DNA of 64,000 nt from Manganibacter manganicus. Its GTDB lineage: Bacteria > Pseudomonadota > Alphaproteobacteria > Rhizobiales > Rhizobiaceae. Positions 9,400 through 17,904 of this stretch are shown here, piece by piece (the stretch's first letter is position 1; each line of letters starts with the position of its first letter). The notes under the pieces are model-generated. The model saw only the letters and a list, made by a program, of their open reading frames with translations. It was not told where the DNA came from and searched no databases. Location: positions 98,604 to 162,603 of the forward strand of contig NZ_MDET01000059.1 in NCBI RefSeq assembly GCF_002075885.1, given 5' to 3'. The position numbers were made by a program, and so were the translations under genes.

Positions 9400-9493
9400 C
9401 TACAGCGCCCACGGCCACACTATTACGTTCCTCTGCTCTTCGTTTTGGCGAAATCTGTATGCGAACTAGTAGCTGATGGCGCTGAGCCGAAGA

Positions 9494-9507
9494 TTGATCT
9501 GGGTTAA
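9494..9507 (-). promoter_or_regulatory. FNR/FixK-like box, TTAAC-CCAG-ATCAA on the minus strand
   Basis: On the minus strand the site reads TTAACCCAGATCAA, the same half-sites as the boxes before arcD and copB. It is centred about 100 bases before the ftsH fragment and probably drove the former complete gene. Confidence 0.6.
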
Positions 9508-9791
9508 AGTTTGCCGCCGCTGTGGCGCCGGCCGCACCTAACGGCCTACCCGTCCGGCCGCGGCGGTTTCCGGCCAATAGCAACTACGCCGAGTGCCCCG
9601 TGCTACGGCGGACCGTTTCGCTCGCCAGGGCGCAAGCCCAAACAAAACTATAACAGAGATCAAGGTTTTTGCTTTCCAGTGCGCACATTGTTGTCTCCAC
9701 AATCGATGCAGGTTCGCTGCTCCGGGCTTGACCCAACCGCTGCGTCGCCTGCTTCAAGACGAAATCACTGTGCAGAAAGCGGACAAGGACC

Positions 9792-10061
9792 ATGCCACCC
9801 AAGATTAGACAGCCCAGCAATGACGACCAACTTCCGCGGCGCATTTCTGCCACGAATATCGCACTATGGGGGTTCCTGGCCATCGGCGCCTTCTACCTGA
9901 TTGCCGAACATCGGGCCCATCTGCTCGGGTGGCTGCCGTGGCTGATAATTCTCGCTTGTCCACTCCTCCACTTCTTCATGCACGGACGCCACGGCGGACA
10001 CGACCATCGAGGCGGAAGCTCATCTTCGCCGAGTTCGAAGCGTCCTCCCCATCAACATTGA
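9792..10061 (+). CDS. DUF2933 family small membrane protein
   Basis: An 89-residue protein with two hydrophobic segments: WGFLAIGAFYLIAEH near 26-40, and LPWLIILACPLLHFFMHG near 48-65. A His/Gly/Ser-rich tail ends the protein (HGGHDHRGG). The AEHRAHL and ACPLLHFFMH blocks are the DUF2933 signature. Function is unknown; such genes often lie beside copper resistance or isoprenylcysteine-methyltransferase-like genes, as here with the next gene 19 bases downstream. The His-rich tail could bind metal. Confidence 0.85.
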   Translation: MPPKIRQPSNDDQLPRRISATNIALWGFLAIGAFYLIAEHRAHLLGWLPWLIILACPLLHFFMHGRHGGHDHRGGSSSSPSSKRPPHQH

Positions 10062-10080
10062 GAGTTTCAGGAGCAAAATC

Positions 10081-10725
10081 ATGCATGAGGACATTCCTGC
10101 ATATGGGCTTTGGTCCCTGGTGATTCTCAACTCTGCCGTTTTCATCTTCTTCGCGTTAAGCTTCTTCAAGCCGGCAACCGCTCGTGATTGGCGCTCATTT
10201 GGGGCATACAGCGCCTTCGTCATTGCGCTTTTCACGGAAATGTACGGGTTCCCGCTAACAATCTATCTTTTGTCAGGCTGGTTGCAGACGCGCTACCCTC
10301 AGATCGACTGGCTTTCACACGACGCCGGACACCTGCTGGAGACCGCCTTCGGCTGGCGGCTCAATCCCCATTTTGGCCCCTTTCATCTTCTGAGCTTCGT
10401 CTTCATTGGTGGTGGGTTCATGCTCATTGCCTCGGGATGGAAGGTCCTCTACGAGGCGCAGAAAAAGGGCGTGCTCGCCACAACTGGCGTCTACGCCAGG
10501 GTTCGCCATCCTCAGTATGGGGGTTTCGTACTCGTGATGTTCGGATTCCTGCTCCAGTGGCCCACCTTGCTAACCGCTGCTATGTTTCCGATCCTTGTCG
10601 TCATGTATTGGAGGCTCGCCCGCCGTGAAGAACAGGAAGTGCTTGCACAAATCGGCGATGCCTATGCGCGATATATGAAAAACGTGCCGGGGTACTTTCC
10701 GCGGCTGGTAGCCAGACCAACTTGA
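10081..10725 (+). CDS. Isoprenylcysteine carboxyl methyltransferase-like (ICMT/PEMT superfamily) membrane protein
   Basis: A 214-residue protein with about five to six membrane helices. The C-terminal half has the ICMT/phospholipid methyltransferase signature: TTGVYARVRHPQYGGFVLVM near residue 140, and RREEQEVLAQIGDAYARYM near 180. The RHPxY and EE motifs bind S-adenosylmethionine in this superfamily. AGGAG lies eight bases before the ATG. It follows the DUF2933 gene closely, so the two are likely co-transcribed. Bacteria lack prenylated CaaX proteins, so the methyl acceptor is unknown. Confidence 0.88.
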   Translation: MHEDIPAYGLWSLVILNSAVFIFFALSFFKPATARDWRSFGAYSAFVIALFTEMYGFPLTIYLLSGWLQTRYPQIDWLSHDAGHLLETAFGWRLNPHFGPFHLLSFVFIGGGFMLIASGWKVLYEAQKKGVLATTGVYARVRHPQYGGFVLVMFGFLLQWPTLLTAAMFPILVVMYWRLARREEQEVLAQIGDAYARYMKNVPGYFPRLVARPT

Positions 10726-10926
10726 GAGGTCACACGCGAGTGCCCACGACGCGCGATTATATCGGTACCGAGGAAACCCGTATTCGAACCGACGATCACC
10801 ACTTCGCCACGGCGTCACAAGCGGGGACAGGATCAGGCTCCCATCGACCTTTGAAAAAGTAGGCTCTCTTCCGGTCAGCGAGATCGTCCTGTTTCGCAGC
10901 GACTCCGACCGGTCTAACACTCATGA

Positions 10927-11268
10927 CTACTGCCGATGATCACTGAAAAGGCGACTTGAATCGGTCTCCCCGATTGGAAGCGCGATGGAGAGCTTGATCT
11001 CGTAACGGTCGCGCCCGCGAAAATTGGCAAACCCGCTACATGTGACCGTGCCTGCAAGCGACATGGGTTCCAGCTCGATGCGCTCATGGCGAACATGGGC
11101 AAGCGATGAGATCGTTGCCATGATTTCGGCAACCATCCTGTCGCTCGTTTCGTTGTCGAAAGCGGGACCACGATGTGCTGCTGGTGCTGCCGGAGGGCGC
11201 TCGCCACGCATCCGACCTTCCTCGTGGTCGGGGGGCGCCGCGCACGTTCGAGACTGGAATGATTCCAA
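10927..11268 (-). CDS. Hypothetical protein
   Basis: A frame of 113 residues whose second half looks protein-like (DRMVAEIMATISSLAHV, then FRGRDRYEIKLSIALPIG). The first 35 residues are Pro/Arg-rich and may be untranslated; an internal ATG at about residue 19 is an alternative. I recognise no domain. It may be the remaining 3' part of a longer gene. Confidence 0.35.
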   Translation of the reverse strand: MESFQSRTCAAPPDHEEGRMRGERPPAAPAAHRGPAFDNETSDRMVAEIMATISSLAHVRHERIELEPMSLAGTVTCSGFANFRGRDRYEIKLSIALPIGETDSSRLFSDHRQ

Positions 11269-11583
11269 GATAGACTGCTACTCTATCTGCCGTCTGATAC
11301 CGTCATCAGCCGATGCCAGCTCGCCGACACCAGTATCGCACAGAACACCTCCGGTATCGCGCGAGCTCCAACGAACCTACACAGCTTTGTGCATTTACTT
11401 AGGGACGCGTCCTGTCCTGTGCATAGCCGCGATCGGTCGCTGACCCGCCAAAGTGGTTTGGCCTGGCGAGCCTTGTATATCTGATCATCCTGCTCTTTGA
11501 CTCGCAATTACTCTTGGTAGCCGGCGCAGAGCAACTCGTTGCTACCCAAACAATGCGCGCTGAGCATTATCTCTGGCCGGAAT
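11269..11583. other. Region without a supported gene upstream of arcD
   Basis: No frame here has a domain or ribosome site I can support. The arcD promoter region begins near the FNR-like box at 11584. Confidence 0.4.
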
Positions 11584-11597
11584 TTAACCTGGATCAA
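11584..11597 (+). promoter_or_regulatory. FNR/FixK-like box TTAAC-CTGG-ATCAA before the arc operon
   Basis: TTAACCTGGATCAA is centred about 100 bases before the arcD start. With flanking bases, a 19-base string (11583-11601) is identical to 18705-18723 before copB. FNR/ANR control of arginine deiminase operons is established in other bacteria. Confidence 0.75.
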
Positions 11598-11690
11598 GGA
11601 TGACAGCGAGCCGGGCAGTTTAGATGCCACACACGGGGAACCACCATTCGCATATCGGGCGGTTCAGTTTCGAGTGATGGGAAGACGCAA

Positions 11691-13124
11691 ATGACCACTG
11701 CATCTGACACTGCGGAACCACGCAGGGTTCGGTTTCCGACTGCATTTACGATCCTGTTCGGTCTAATCGTTTTGGTCGCGGCGCTCACCTGGTTCATTCC
11801 GGCCGGCCAATACGAGCGTGTCGCCAATCCGGCACTCGACCGCGAGGTGCCCGTCGCGGGAACATATACTGAAACGGAATCCAACCCGCAGGGCGTGGTG
11901 GAGGTCATCATGGCGCCGATAGCGGGGCTCTACGATCCCGCTACAAACCAGGGCAACGCCATTGACATCGCGCTTTTCGTGCTAGTCATCGGCGGCTTCA
12001 TCGGCGTCGTCGCCTCGACCGGAGCGATCAATGCCGGCATCGGCAATGCCATGAAGAGGCTCGAAGGTCGGGAGAAGTGGATGATCCCGGCGCTCATGGC
12101 GCTATTCGCCTTTGGCGGCACCACCTACGGCATGGCGGAGGAGACGCTGGCCTTCTACATGCTCCTGATGCCGGTCATGATCGCTGCGCGCTTTGACGCG
12201 GTGACTGCGGTCGCCACCATCCTTTTGGGCGCGGGCGTCGGTGTGCTGGGCTCCACCGTCAACGCGTTTGCCACGGTGATTGCCTCCGACGCGGCCGGAA
12301 TTCCCTTTACCCAAGGCATCGTCCTGCGGTTGGTCATCCTCGGTCTATGCTGGATCGCCTGCGTCGTATACGTCATGCGATATGCCGAACGGGTGCGGCT
12401 CGATCCGACGACATCCCTAGTCTACGACCGCAAAGCGGACAACGAGGCGCATTTCCTTTCCGGGCGGGAAGAAGGCGCTATCGAGTTTACCACCCTCCAC
12501 AAGATCGTGCTCGCGATCTTCGCGCTCACCTTCGTCGTGATGATTTGGGGCGTGCTAGCCGGCGGCTGGTGGATGGGCGAAATGACCGGCTTGTTCCTCG
12601 CCTCCGCGATCCTGACTGGCCTGATCGCGCGGCCCGGCGAGGAAAAATTCGTGGATGCCTTCGTCAATGGCGCCCGCGATCTGTTGGGCGTCGCCCTCAT
12701 CATTGGGCTGGCGCGCGGCATCGTCGTTATCATGGATGCCGGTAAGATCACCGACACAATTCTGCACTGGGCCGAGCTTTCCGTCGCCGACCTCGGCGAG
12801 GTCGCCTTCATCAACGTGATGTACTGGCTTCAGGTGCTGATGTCGTTCTTCGTGCCGTCGTCGTCGGGACTGGCCGTGCTGTCGATGCCGATTATGGCGC
12901 CGGTGGCTGACTTCGCCGGCGTCGGGCGCGATCTGGTCGTCACCGCATATCAGTCGGCCAACGGGCTGGTGAACCTGATCAACCCCACATTTGCGGTGGT
13001 GATGGGCGCACTCGCCATCGGCCGCGTGCCCTATGAGCGCTGGCTGCGTTTCATGTGGCCGCTGCTCCTGATCCTCACCGTCATCATCATGGCTTGCCTC
13101 AGCATCGCCGTGCTCGTCACCTGA
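11691..13124 (+). CDS. arcD: YfcC/ArcD-type membrane antiporter, probable arginine/ornithine exchanger
   Basis: A 477-residue integral membrane protein with about 12 helices, belonging to the YfcC / C4-dicarboxylate anaerobic carrier-like family. Supporting blocks are FGGTTYGMAEETLAFYMLL (residues about 142-160), GAGVGVLGSTVNAFATVIAS and QSANGLVNLINPTFAVVMGA. Such proteins beside arcABC supply arginine and export ornithine. The assignment as ArcD rests on operon position, because this is not the APC-type ArcD of Pseudomonas. arcA follows 11 bases later. An FNR-like box lies upstream. Confidence 0.88.
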   Translation: MTTASDTAEPRRVRFPTAFTILFGLIVLVAALTWFIPAGQYERVANPALDREVPVAGTYTETESNPQGVVEVIMAPIAGLYDPATNQGNAIDIALFVLVIGGFIGVVASTGAINAGIGNAMKRLEGREKWMIPALMALFAFGGTTYGMAEETLAFYMLLMPVMIAARFDAVTAVATILLGAGVGVLGSTVNAFATVIASDAAGIPFTQGIVLRLVILGLCWIACVVYVMRYAERVRLDPTTSLVYDRKADNEAHFLSGREEGAIEFTTLHKIVLAIFALTFVVMIWGVLAGGWWMGEMTGLFLASAILTGLIARPGEEKFVDAFVNGARDLLGVALIIGLARGIVVIMDAGKITDTILHWAELSVADLGEVAFINVMYWLQVLMSFFVPSSSGLAVLSMPIMAPVADFAGVGRDLVVTAYQSANGLVNLINPTFAVVMGALAIGRVPYERWLRFMWPLLLILTVIIMACLSIAVLVT

Positions 13125-13135
13125 AGGAGACCGTT

Positions 13136-14362
13136 ATGTCCATCACCTATGGAGTCCATTCCGAAGTAGGCAAGCTGCGCCGCGTTCTCGTCCATCGCCC
13201 GGGCGCGGCTCTCGCGCGGCTTACGCCGTCCAACTGCCACGAACTGCTTTTCGACGACGTTATCTGGGTCAAGCAGGCGCGCGTCGAGCACCTGACATTC
13301 GTGGACGCGATCCGCCATCGCGGCGCGGAGGTCGTCTTCCTGCGCGAGGCGCTGATGGAGACCCTGCGCGACATCGAGGCGCGCCGCTGGCTTCTCGAAC
13401 GGCGCGTCAACGACGACACGGTTGGCGTCGGCTTTGCGGACGACCTGCGCGCGCACCTAATGGAGATCGATGCCGACCCGCTGTCGCTGATCCTGATGGG
13501 TGGTATGAGCAAAGCGGAACTGCCCATCAAGGCCGAGAGCCTTTTTGCCCACACGCTGAGGCCGGAAGATTTCATCCTGCCGCCCCTGCCCAATCATCTC
13601 TTCACCCGCGACACCACTTGCTGGATCTATGGCGGCGTGACGCTCAACCCGATGCGCTGGAACGCGCGCAAGTTGGAAACCGTCAACGTCGCGGCCATCT
13701 ACCGTTTCCATCCCGACTTCCGCGACGCGGATTTCCCGGTTTGGTGGGGCGATCCAGACAATGACTACGGGTTGGCGACACTGGAAGGTGGCGACGTGAT
13801 GCCGGTCGGCAATGGCGTTGTGCTGGTTGGAGTGGGCGAGCGCACCACGCCGCAGGCGGTCGGCCAGCTTGCGCGAGCGCTGTTCGCACAAGGCGGGGCG
13901 GAGCGGGTCATCGCCTGTAAGTTGCCGATCGAGCGCGCGTCTATGCATCTCGACACGGTCTTCACGTTCTGCGACCGCGATCTGGTGACAATTTTCCCCG
14001 ACGCCGTTGACAAGATCACTGCCTATTCGCTGCGTCCTGGTGAGCAGGAGGGGCAGATCGACGTGCGGGAGGAGGAAGGCCACCTGACCGACGTGGTCGC
14101 AGAGGCACTCGCCCTTAACAAGCTGCGCGTGGTGCAGACCGGAGGCGACGCCTACATCGCCGAGCGGGAACAATGGGATGACGGCAACAACGTTGTCGCG
14201 CTCGAGCCGGGCGTGGTCGTTGGCTACGACCGTAACACCTACACCAACACGCAGTTGCGCAAGGCGGGCGTGGAAGTCATCACCGTTCCCGGCGCTGAAC
14301 TGGGACGCGGACGCGGCGGCGGTCACTGCATGACATGCCCGCTGATCCGTGATCCGATCTGA
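13136..14362 (+). CDS. arcA: Arginine deiminase
   Basis: A 408-residue enzyme converting L-arginine to citrulline and ammonia, the first step of the arginine deiminase pathway. Catalytic elements are visible: the substrate/Asp block LEGGDVMPVGNGVVLVG, the His block MHLDTVFTFCDRD, and the C-terminal nucleophile in GGHCMTCP, where the Cys falls at residue 398, its usual place. AAGGAG lies eight bases before ATG at 13136; longer upstream readings run into arcD. It sits between arcD and arcB in a tight operon. Confidence 0.97.
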   Translation: MSITYGVHSEVGKLRRVLVHRPGAALARLTPSNCHELLFDDVIWVKQARVEHLTFVDAIRHRGAEVVFLREALMETLRDIEARRWLLERRVNDDTVGVGFADDLRAHLMEIDADPLSLILMGGMSKAELPIKAESLFAHTLRPEDFILPPLPNHLFTRDTTCWIYGGVTLNPMRWNARKLETVNVAAIYRFHPDFRDADFPVWWGDPDNDYGLATLEGGDVMPVGNGVVLVGVGERTTPQAVGQLARALFAQGGAERVIACKLPIERASMHLDTVFTFCDRDLVTIFPDAVDKITAYSLRPGEQEGQIDVREEEGHLTDVVAEALALNKLRVVQTGGDAYIAEREQWDDGNNVVALEPGVVVGYDRNTYTNTQLRKAGVEVITVPGAELGRGRGGGHCMTCPLIRDPI

Positions 14363-14374
14363 AGGAGAGGAAAG

Positions 14375-15376
14375 ATGCCTGTGAATCTACGCGGCCGCAG
14401 TGTCCTTAAAGTACTCGACTTCACCCCCGACGAAATTCGCTTTCTCCTCAGGCTGTCGGCATCGCTGAAGCAGGCAAAATATGGCGGTTACGAGGAGCCG
14501 CGGCTAAAGGGCAAGAACATCGCGCTGATTTTTGAAAAGGATTCGACCCGCACCCGCACGGGATTCGAGGTGGCCGCCTACGACCAGGGCGCGCATGTCA
14601 CTTATCTGGGGCCGTCAGGCACTCAGATCGGTAAAAAAGAGTCGATGAAGGATACAGCGCGTGTGCTCGGGCGCATGTATGATGGCATCGAGTATCGTGG
14701 TTTTGGTCAGGAACAGGCCGAAACATTGGCGGCCTATGCCGGCGTGCCGGTCTATAATGGTCTGACCGACGAGTCCCATCCCACCCAGATCCTTGCCGAT
14801 TTCCTGACGATGCGGGAGTACACGCGAAAGCACCTCTCGCAGGTCGCCTTCGCCTTTGTCGGTGACGCGGGTAACAACATGGGTAACTCCCTGCTCGCCG
14901 GAGCAGCACAGATCGGCATGGACGTTCGCCTAGGGGCACCAAAGGCATGCTGGCCGGACGAGGAACTGGTGAGACAATGCCGTCAGATCGCGGAAAAGAC
15001 CGGTTCGAAGATTACCCTGACCGAAGACCCGGTCGAAGCGGTCAAGGGATGTGATTTCGTCTATACGGATGTGTGGGTGTCGATGGGTGAACCGGATTCG
15101 GTCTGGGAGGAACGTATAAAGCTGCTGATGACCTACCGCGTCACTACCGACCTGATGGCGGCGACTGATAACCCGCACGCCAAGTTCATGCATTGCCTGC
15201 CCGCCTTCCACAATCGTGACACCGAGATCGGCGAGAAGGTCTTCCGACAATATGGGATCGACAGCATGGAGGTGACCGAGGAGGTGTTCGAGTCGGAAGC
15301 CTCCGTTGTCTTCGATCAGGCCGAGAACCGGATGCACACGATCAAGGCGGTCTTGGTCGCCACCTTGGGGTCCTGA
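14375..15376 (+). CDS. arcB: Catabolic ornithine carbamoyltransferase
   Basis: A 333-residue enzyme that phosphorolyses citrulline to ornithine and carbamoyl phosphate. The carbamoyl-phosphate motif STRTRT is at residues 57-62 and the ornithine/citrulline motif HCLPAFH near 272. DESHPTQILADF and SMGEPDSVWEER are also family-typical. Length and similarity fit the catabolic ArcB type. AAGGAGAGG precedes the ATG. It follows arcA by 12 bases and abuts arcC by one base. A fragment of a second arcB is found at 17036-17098. Confidence 0.96.
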   Translation: MPVNLRGRSVLKVLDFTPDEIRFLLRLSASLKQAKYGGYEEPRLKGKNIALIFEKDSTRTRTGFEVAAYDQGAHVTYLGPSGTQIGKKESMKDTARVLGRMYDGIEYRGFGQEQAETLAAYAGVPVYNGLTDESHPTQILADFLTMREYTRKHLSQVAFAFVGDAGNNMGNSLLAGAAQIGMDVRLGAPKACWPDEELVRQCRQIAEKTGSKITLTEDPVEAVKGCDFVYTDVWVSMGEPDSVWEERIKLLMTYRVTTDLMAATDNPHAKFMHCLPAFHNRDTEIGEKVFRQYGIDSMEVTEEVFESEASVVFDQAENRMHTIKAVLVATLGS

Positions 15377-15377
15377 C

Positions 15378-16289
15378 ATGAAAGTTATCATAGCTCTTGG
15401 GGGTAATGCCCTGCTCAAGCGCGGCGAGCCGATGACGGCGGAGGCGCAACGGGCGAACGCGCGTACAGCGGCTATCGCGCTTGCCGATGTCGCACGCGAT
15501 CATGACATCGTTGTCGCTCACGGAAGCGGACCGCAGGTGGGCCTGCTGGCGCTTCAGGCTGCCGCCTACAAGGAGGTGCCACCTTTTCCGCTCGACATCA
15601 TCAGCGCCGAGAGCATCGGCATGATCGGTTATCTGATCGAGCAGGAACTGGCCAATGCACTGCCCAGGGACGCGAGGCTCGCCACCCTGCTCACCCAAAT
15701 TGAAGTCGATCGAGACGATCCCGCGTTCGCCCGGCCAGAAAAACCGATCGGTCCGATCTATGAACTGGCCGAAGCCCAGAAAGTCGCACAACTCCATAAC
15801 TGGCCGCTCATAGAGGAAAGCCCAGGCAAGTGGAGGCGCGTGGTTCCTTCCCCCTTGCCCGGAAGGATCACCCAGATCGAGACCATCCGCCTTCTTGTGG
15901 ATAATGACGTTACCGTCATCTGCGCTGGGGGCGGTGGTATTCCGGTGATCCAGAATGCTGCCGGCGACCTTGAAGGCGTCGAGGCCGTGATCGACAAGGA
16001 CCGCGCGGCCGGGCTTTTGGCCGAGGAACTGTCGGCCGATGCGTTCCTGATGTTGACGGACGTCGATGCGGTTTACGAAGGATGGGGAACAGAACGCCAG
16101 CGGCGGATCGACCGCGTTCGCCCCGCCGAGATCGACCCCTCTGATTTCCCGCCCGGTTCGATGGGACCGAAGGTCGAGGCGGCGGCTGCGTTCGCGTCAA
16201 TTGCCGGGCGGCTTTCCGGTATTGGCAAACTTGAAGACGCGCGCGCCATTCTTGAACGGCGCGCAGGCACAACATTTTCGCTCGAATAG
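15378..16289 (+). CDS. arcC: Carbamate kinase
   Basis: A 303-residue amino-acid-kinase-fold enzyme transferring phosphate from carbamoyl phosphate to ADP, the ATP-yielding step of the pathway. It starts MKVIIALGGNALL. Further support comes from VVAHGSGPQVGLLALQ, CAGGGGIPVI and the C-terminal block FPPGSMGPKVEAAAAF. ATG at 15378 lies one base after the arcB stop, implying translational coupling. Its 3' end is duplicated in decayed form at 17106-17201. Confidence 0.96.
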   Translation: MKVIIALGGNALLKRGEPMTAEAQRANARTAAIALADVARDHDIVVAHGSGPQVGLLALQAAAYKEVPPFPLDIISAESIGMIGYLIEQELANALPRDARLATLLTQIEVDRDDPAFARPEKPIGPIYELAEAQKVAQLHNWPLIEESPGKWRRVVPSPLPGRITQIETIRLLVDNDVTVICAGGGGIPVIQNAAGDLEGVEAVIDKDRAAGLLAEELSADAFLMLTDVDAVYEGWGTERQRRIDRVRPAEIDPSDFPPGSMGPKVEAAAAFASIAGRLSGIGKLEDARAILERRAGTTFSLE

Positions 16290-16352
16290 CCCAACATTCT
16301 CAATACGAAGAGTTGTTCAGGAAGTCGAAGATCCGAGGAGTAAAACAAGACA

Positions 16353-16934
16353 ATGAGATTGATATTGTTTGGACCGCCGGGAGCAGGAAAGGGAACTCAG
16401 GCGCAGCGCCTGGCCGAACGCCACTCCATTCCTCAGCTTTCCACAGGCGATATGCTGCGCGCTGCAGTAACCAACGACACCGAAACGGGGCGCCGGGCCA
16501 AGGCGATCATGGATCGCGGCGAACTCGTACCCGACGATTTGGTCAACCAGATGGTATCCGACCGGATCGATCAAGAGGATTGCCGGAAGGGCTTCATTCT
16601 AGACGGCTTTCCCCGGACGGTCGCGCAGGCGGAAGCCCTGACGGCAATGCTGGAGCAAAAGGGTGACAAGATTGATGCGGTGATCGAACTGAAGGTTGAG
16701 CAGGCCTCGCTCATCACACGAATGGAAAAGCGCGTCGCTGATACGCTGGCCGCTGGCGGCACGGCTCGTAGGGACGACAATCGGGATACGTTTGCAAGGC
16801 GTCTCGACGAATACCAGCATAAAACCGCGCCGCTGTTGAACTACTATCGCCGGAGAGGCGAACTCGTTTCGATCGATGGTATGCAGGGCATGGACGTCGT
16901 TACGCGCGACATTGAGAACGTACTGACTACGTAG
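16353..16934 (+). CDS. adk: Adenylate kinase, short (lidless) type, arc-linked copy
   Basis: A 193-residue enzyme interconverting 2 ADP with ATP and AMP. The P-loop is GPPGAGKGTQAQRL (residues 7-20), followed by QLSTGDMLRAAV and LDGFPRTVAQA. The LID is short, as in many alphaproteobacteria. GGAG lies about 12 bases upstream of the ATG. It follows arcC by 63 bases and probably belongs to the same transcript. A second housekeeping adk is presumably elsewhere. Beside carbamate kinase it would rebalance adenylates during arginine fermentation and supply AMP to the AMP phosphorylase encoded downstream. Confidence 0.94.
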   Translation: MRLILFGPPGAGKGTQAQRLAERHSIPQLSTGDMLRAAVTNDTETGRRAKAIMDRGELVPDDLVNQMVSDRIDQEDCRKGFILDGFPRTVAQAEALTAMLEQKGDKIDAVIELKVEQASLITRMEKRVADTLAAGGTARRDDNRDTFARRLDEYQHKTAPLLNYYRRRGELVSIDGMQGMDVVTRDIENVLTT

Positions 16935-17035
16935 TTTCGGCTTGAGTGGAGTACGTCCTCCTGGCGCAGTCTACCGTTTGGCCGTCGTGATCGGCGATTT
17001 TACTTGCTACAACAACGATCTATGAGTTTCAGCGT

Positions 17036-17201
17036 CTGGGCACCGAAGCATGCTAGCGGACGAGGCGCTGGGTGCGGCAATGCCATCAGATCGAGGAAAC
17101 CTGAGTTCGCGTCAATTGCCGGCCGGCTTTCTGTTATCGGCAAACTTGAAGATGCGCGTGCCATTCTTGACGGCGCGCAGGCACGATATTCTCACCCGAA
17201 T
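17036..17201 (+). pseudogene. Relic of a second arcB-arcC (fused fragments)
   Basis: Bases 17036-17098 align with the middle of arcB (about 14934-15000). Directly afterwards 17106-17201 aligns with the last 90 bases of arcC (about 16190-16281), at roughly 80-85 percent identity by eye. The arcC part still encodes FASIAGRLSVIGKLEDARAI before a one-base deletion shifts the frame. Everything between the two fragments is missing. This is the scar of a duplicated arc segment deleted between arcB and arcC, and adk lies between the intact operon and the scar. Confidence 0.8.
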
Positions 17202-17224
17202 GAACCAGAACGGATACTACAGCT

Positions 17225-17665
17225 ATGTATAAGCATATCCTCATCGCTACGGATGGTTCGGAAATGGCCCAAAAAGGTGTCGATCACGGGCTCTCGCTCG
17301 CAAAGAATCTCGACGCCAAAGTCGTGGTGGTCACGGTCACCGAGCCGTTTCCGATTTACGCGGGAGAAGGCTGGGCCCTTGGACCCGGCGACTTCGAGCG
17401 CTACGATGCAGACCAGATCAAGTTCGCAAACGAGATCCTCTCGCCAATAAAGGCTTTCGCCGAGAAGGTGGGGCTCAAAGCCGATGTACTTCATGTCCCA
17501 GATGCTAGGGCAGCCGGCGCTATCGTCGATACTGCGCAGAAATTTGAATGTAATCTGATCGTGATGGCTTCGCATGGCAGACGGGGAATAAAGCGGCTTC
17601 TACTTGGCAGTCAGACATCCGAAGTGCTTGCGACTTCGATTGTCCCGGTACTCGTCGTTCGTTAG
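17225..17665 (+). CDS. Universal stress protein, UspA family
   Basis: A 146-residue single Usp domain. It starts YKHILIATDGSEMAQKG and ends with the ATP-binding signature MASHGRRGIKRLLLGS followed by VPVLVVR. ATP-binding Usp proteins are commonly induced under low oxygen and energy limitation. The gene lies just beyond the arc relic. No own FNR box was seen, so it may be read from the arc transcript. Confidence 0.93.
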   Translation: MYKHILIATDGSEMAQKGVDHGLSLAKNLDAKVVVVTVTEPFPIYAGEGWALGPGDFERYDADQIKFANEILSPIKAFAEKVGLKADVLHVPDARAAGAIVDTAQKFECNLIVMASHGRRGIKRLLLGSQTSEVLATSIVPVLVVR

Positions 17666-17904
17666 CGGATTTCTGTCCAACGCGACCCATGCTTCAACCA
17701 CCAGCCAAGATGCGGGAGTATGTATGCTGGGATCATCAGCGGACCGCCCTTTCTGTCCTTACCGCCCTGTTCTGTCCTGCGAATACCTGCGCGAGCATTC
17801 GCGCTTTAGTGCGATGACACCGCGTTCTCCAGTTCATTTATGGCTGGTGTTGCCCGTACCATAGGTCCTTCTGCAAAGGCCTCACCAAGGGCGGGCACAG
17901 GTCT

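Noticed and set aside
13457..14326. A 289-codon minus-strand frame opposite arcA
   Set aside because: Shadow of arcA; no ribosome site or domain.
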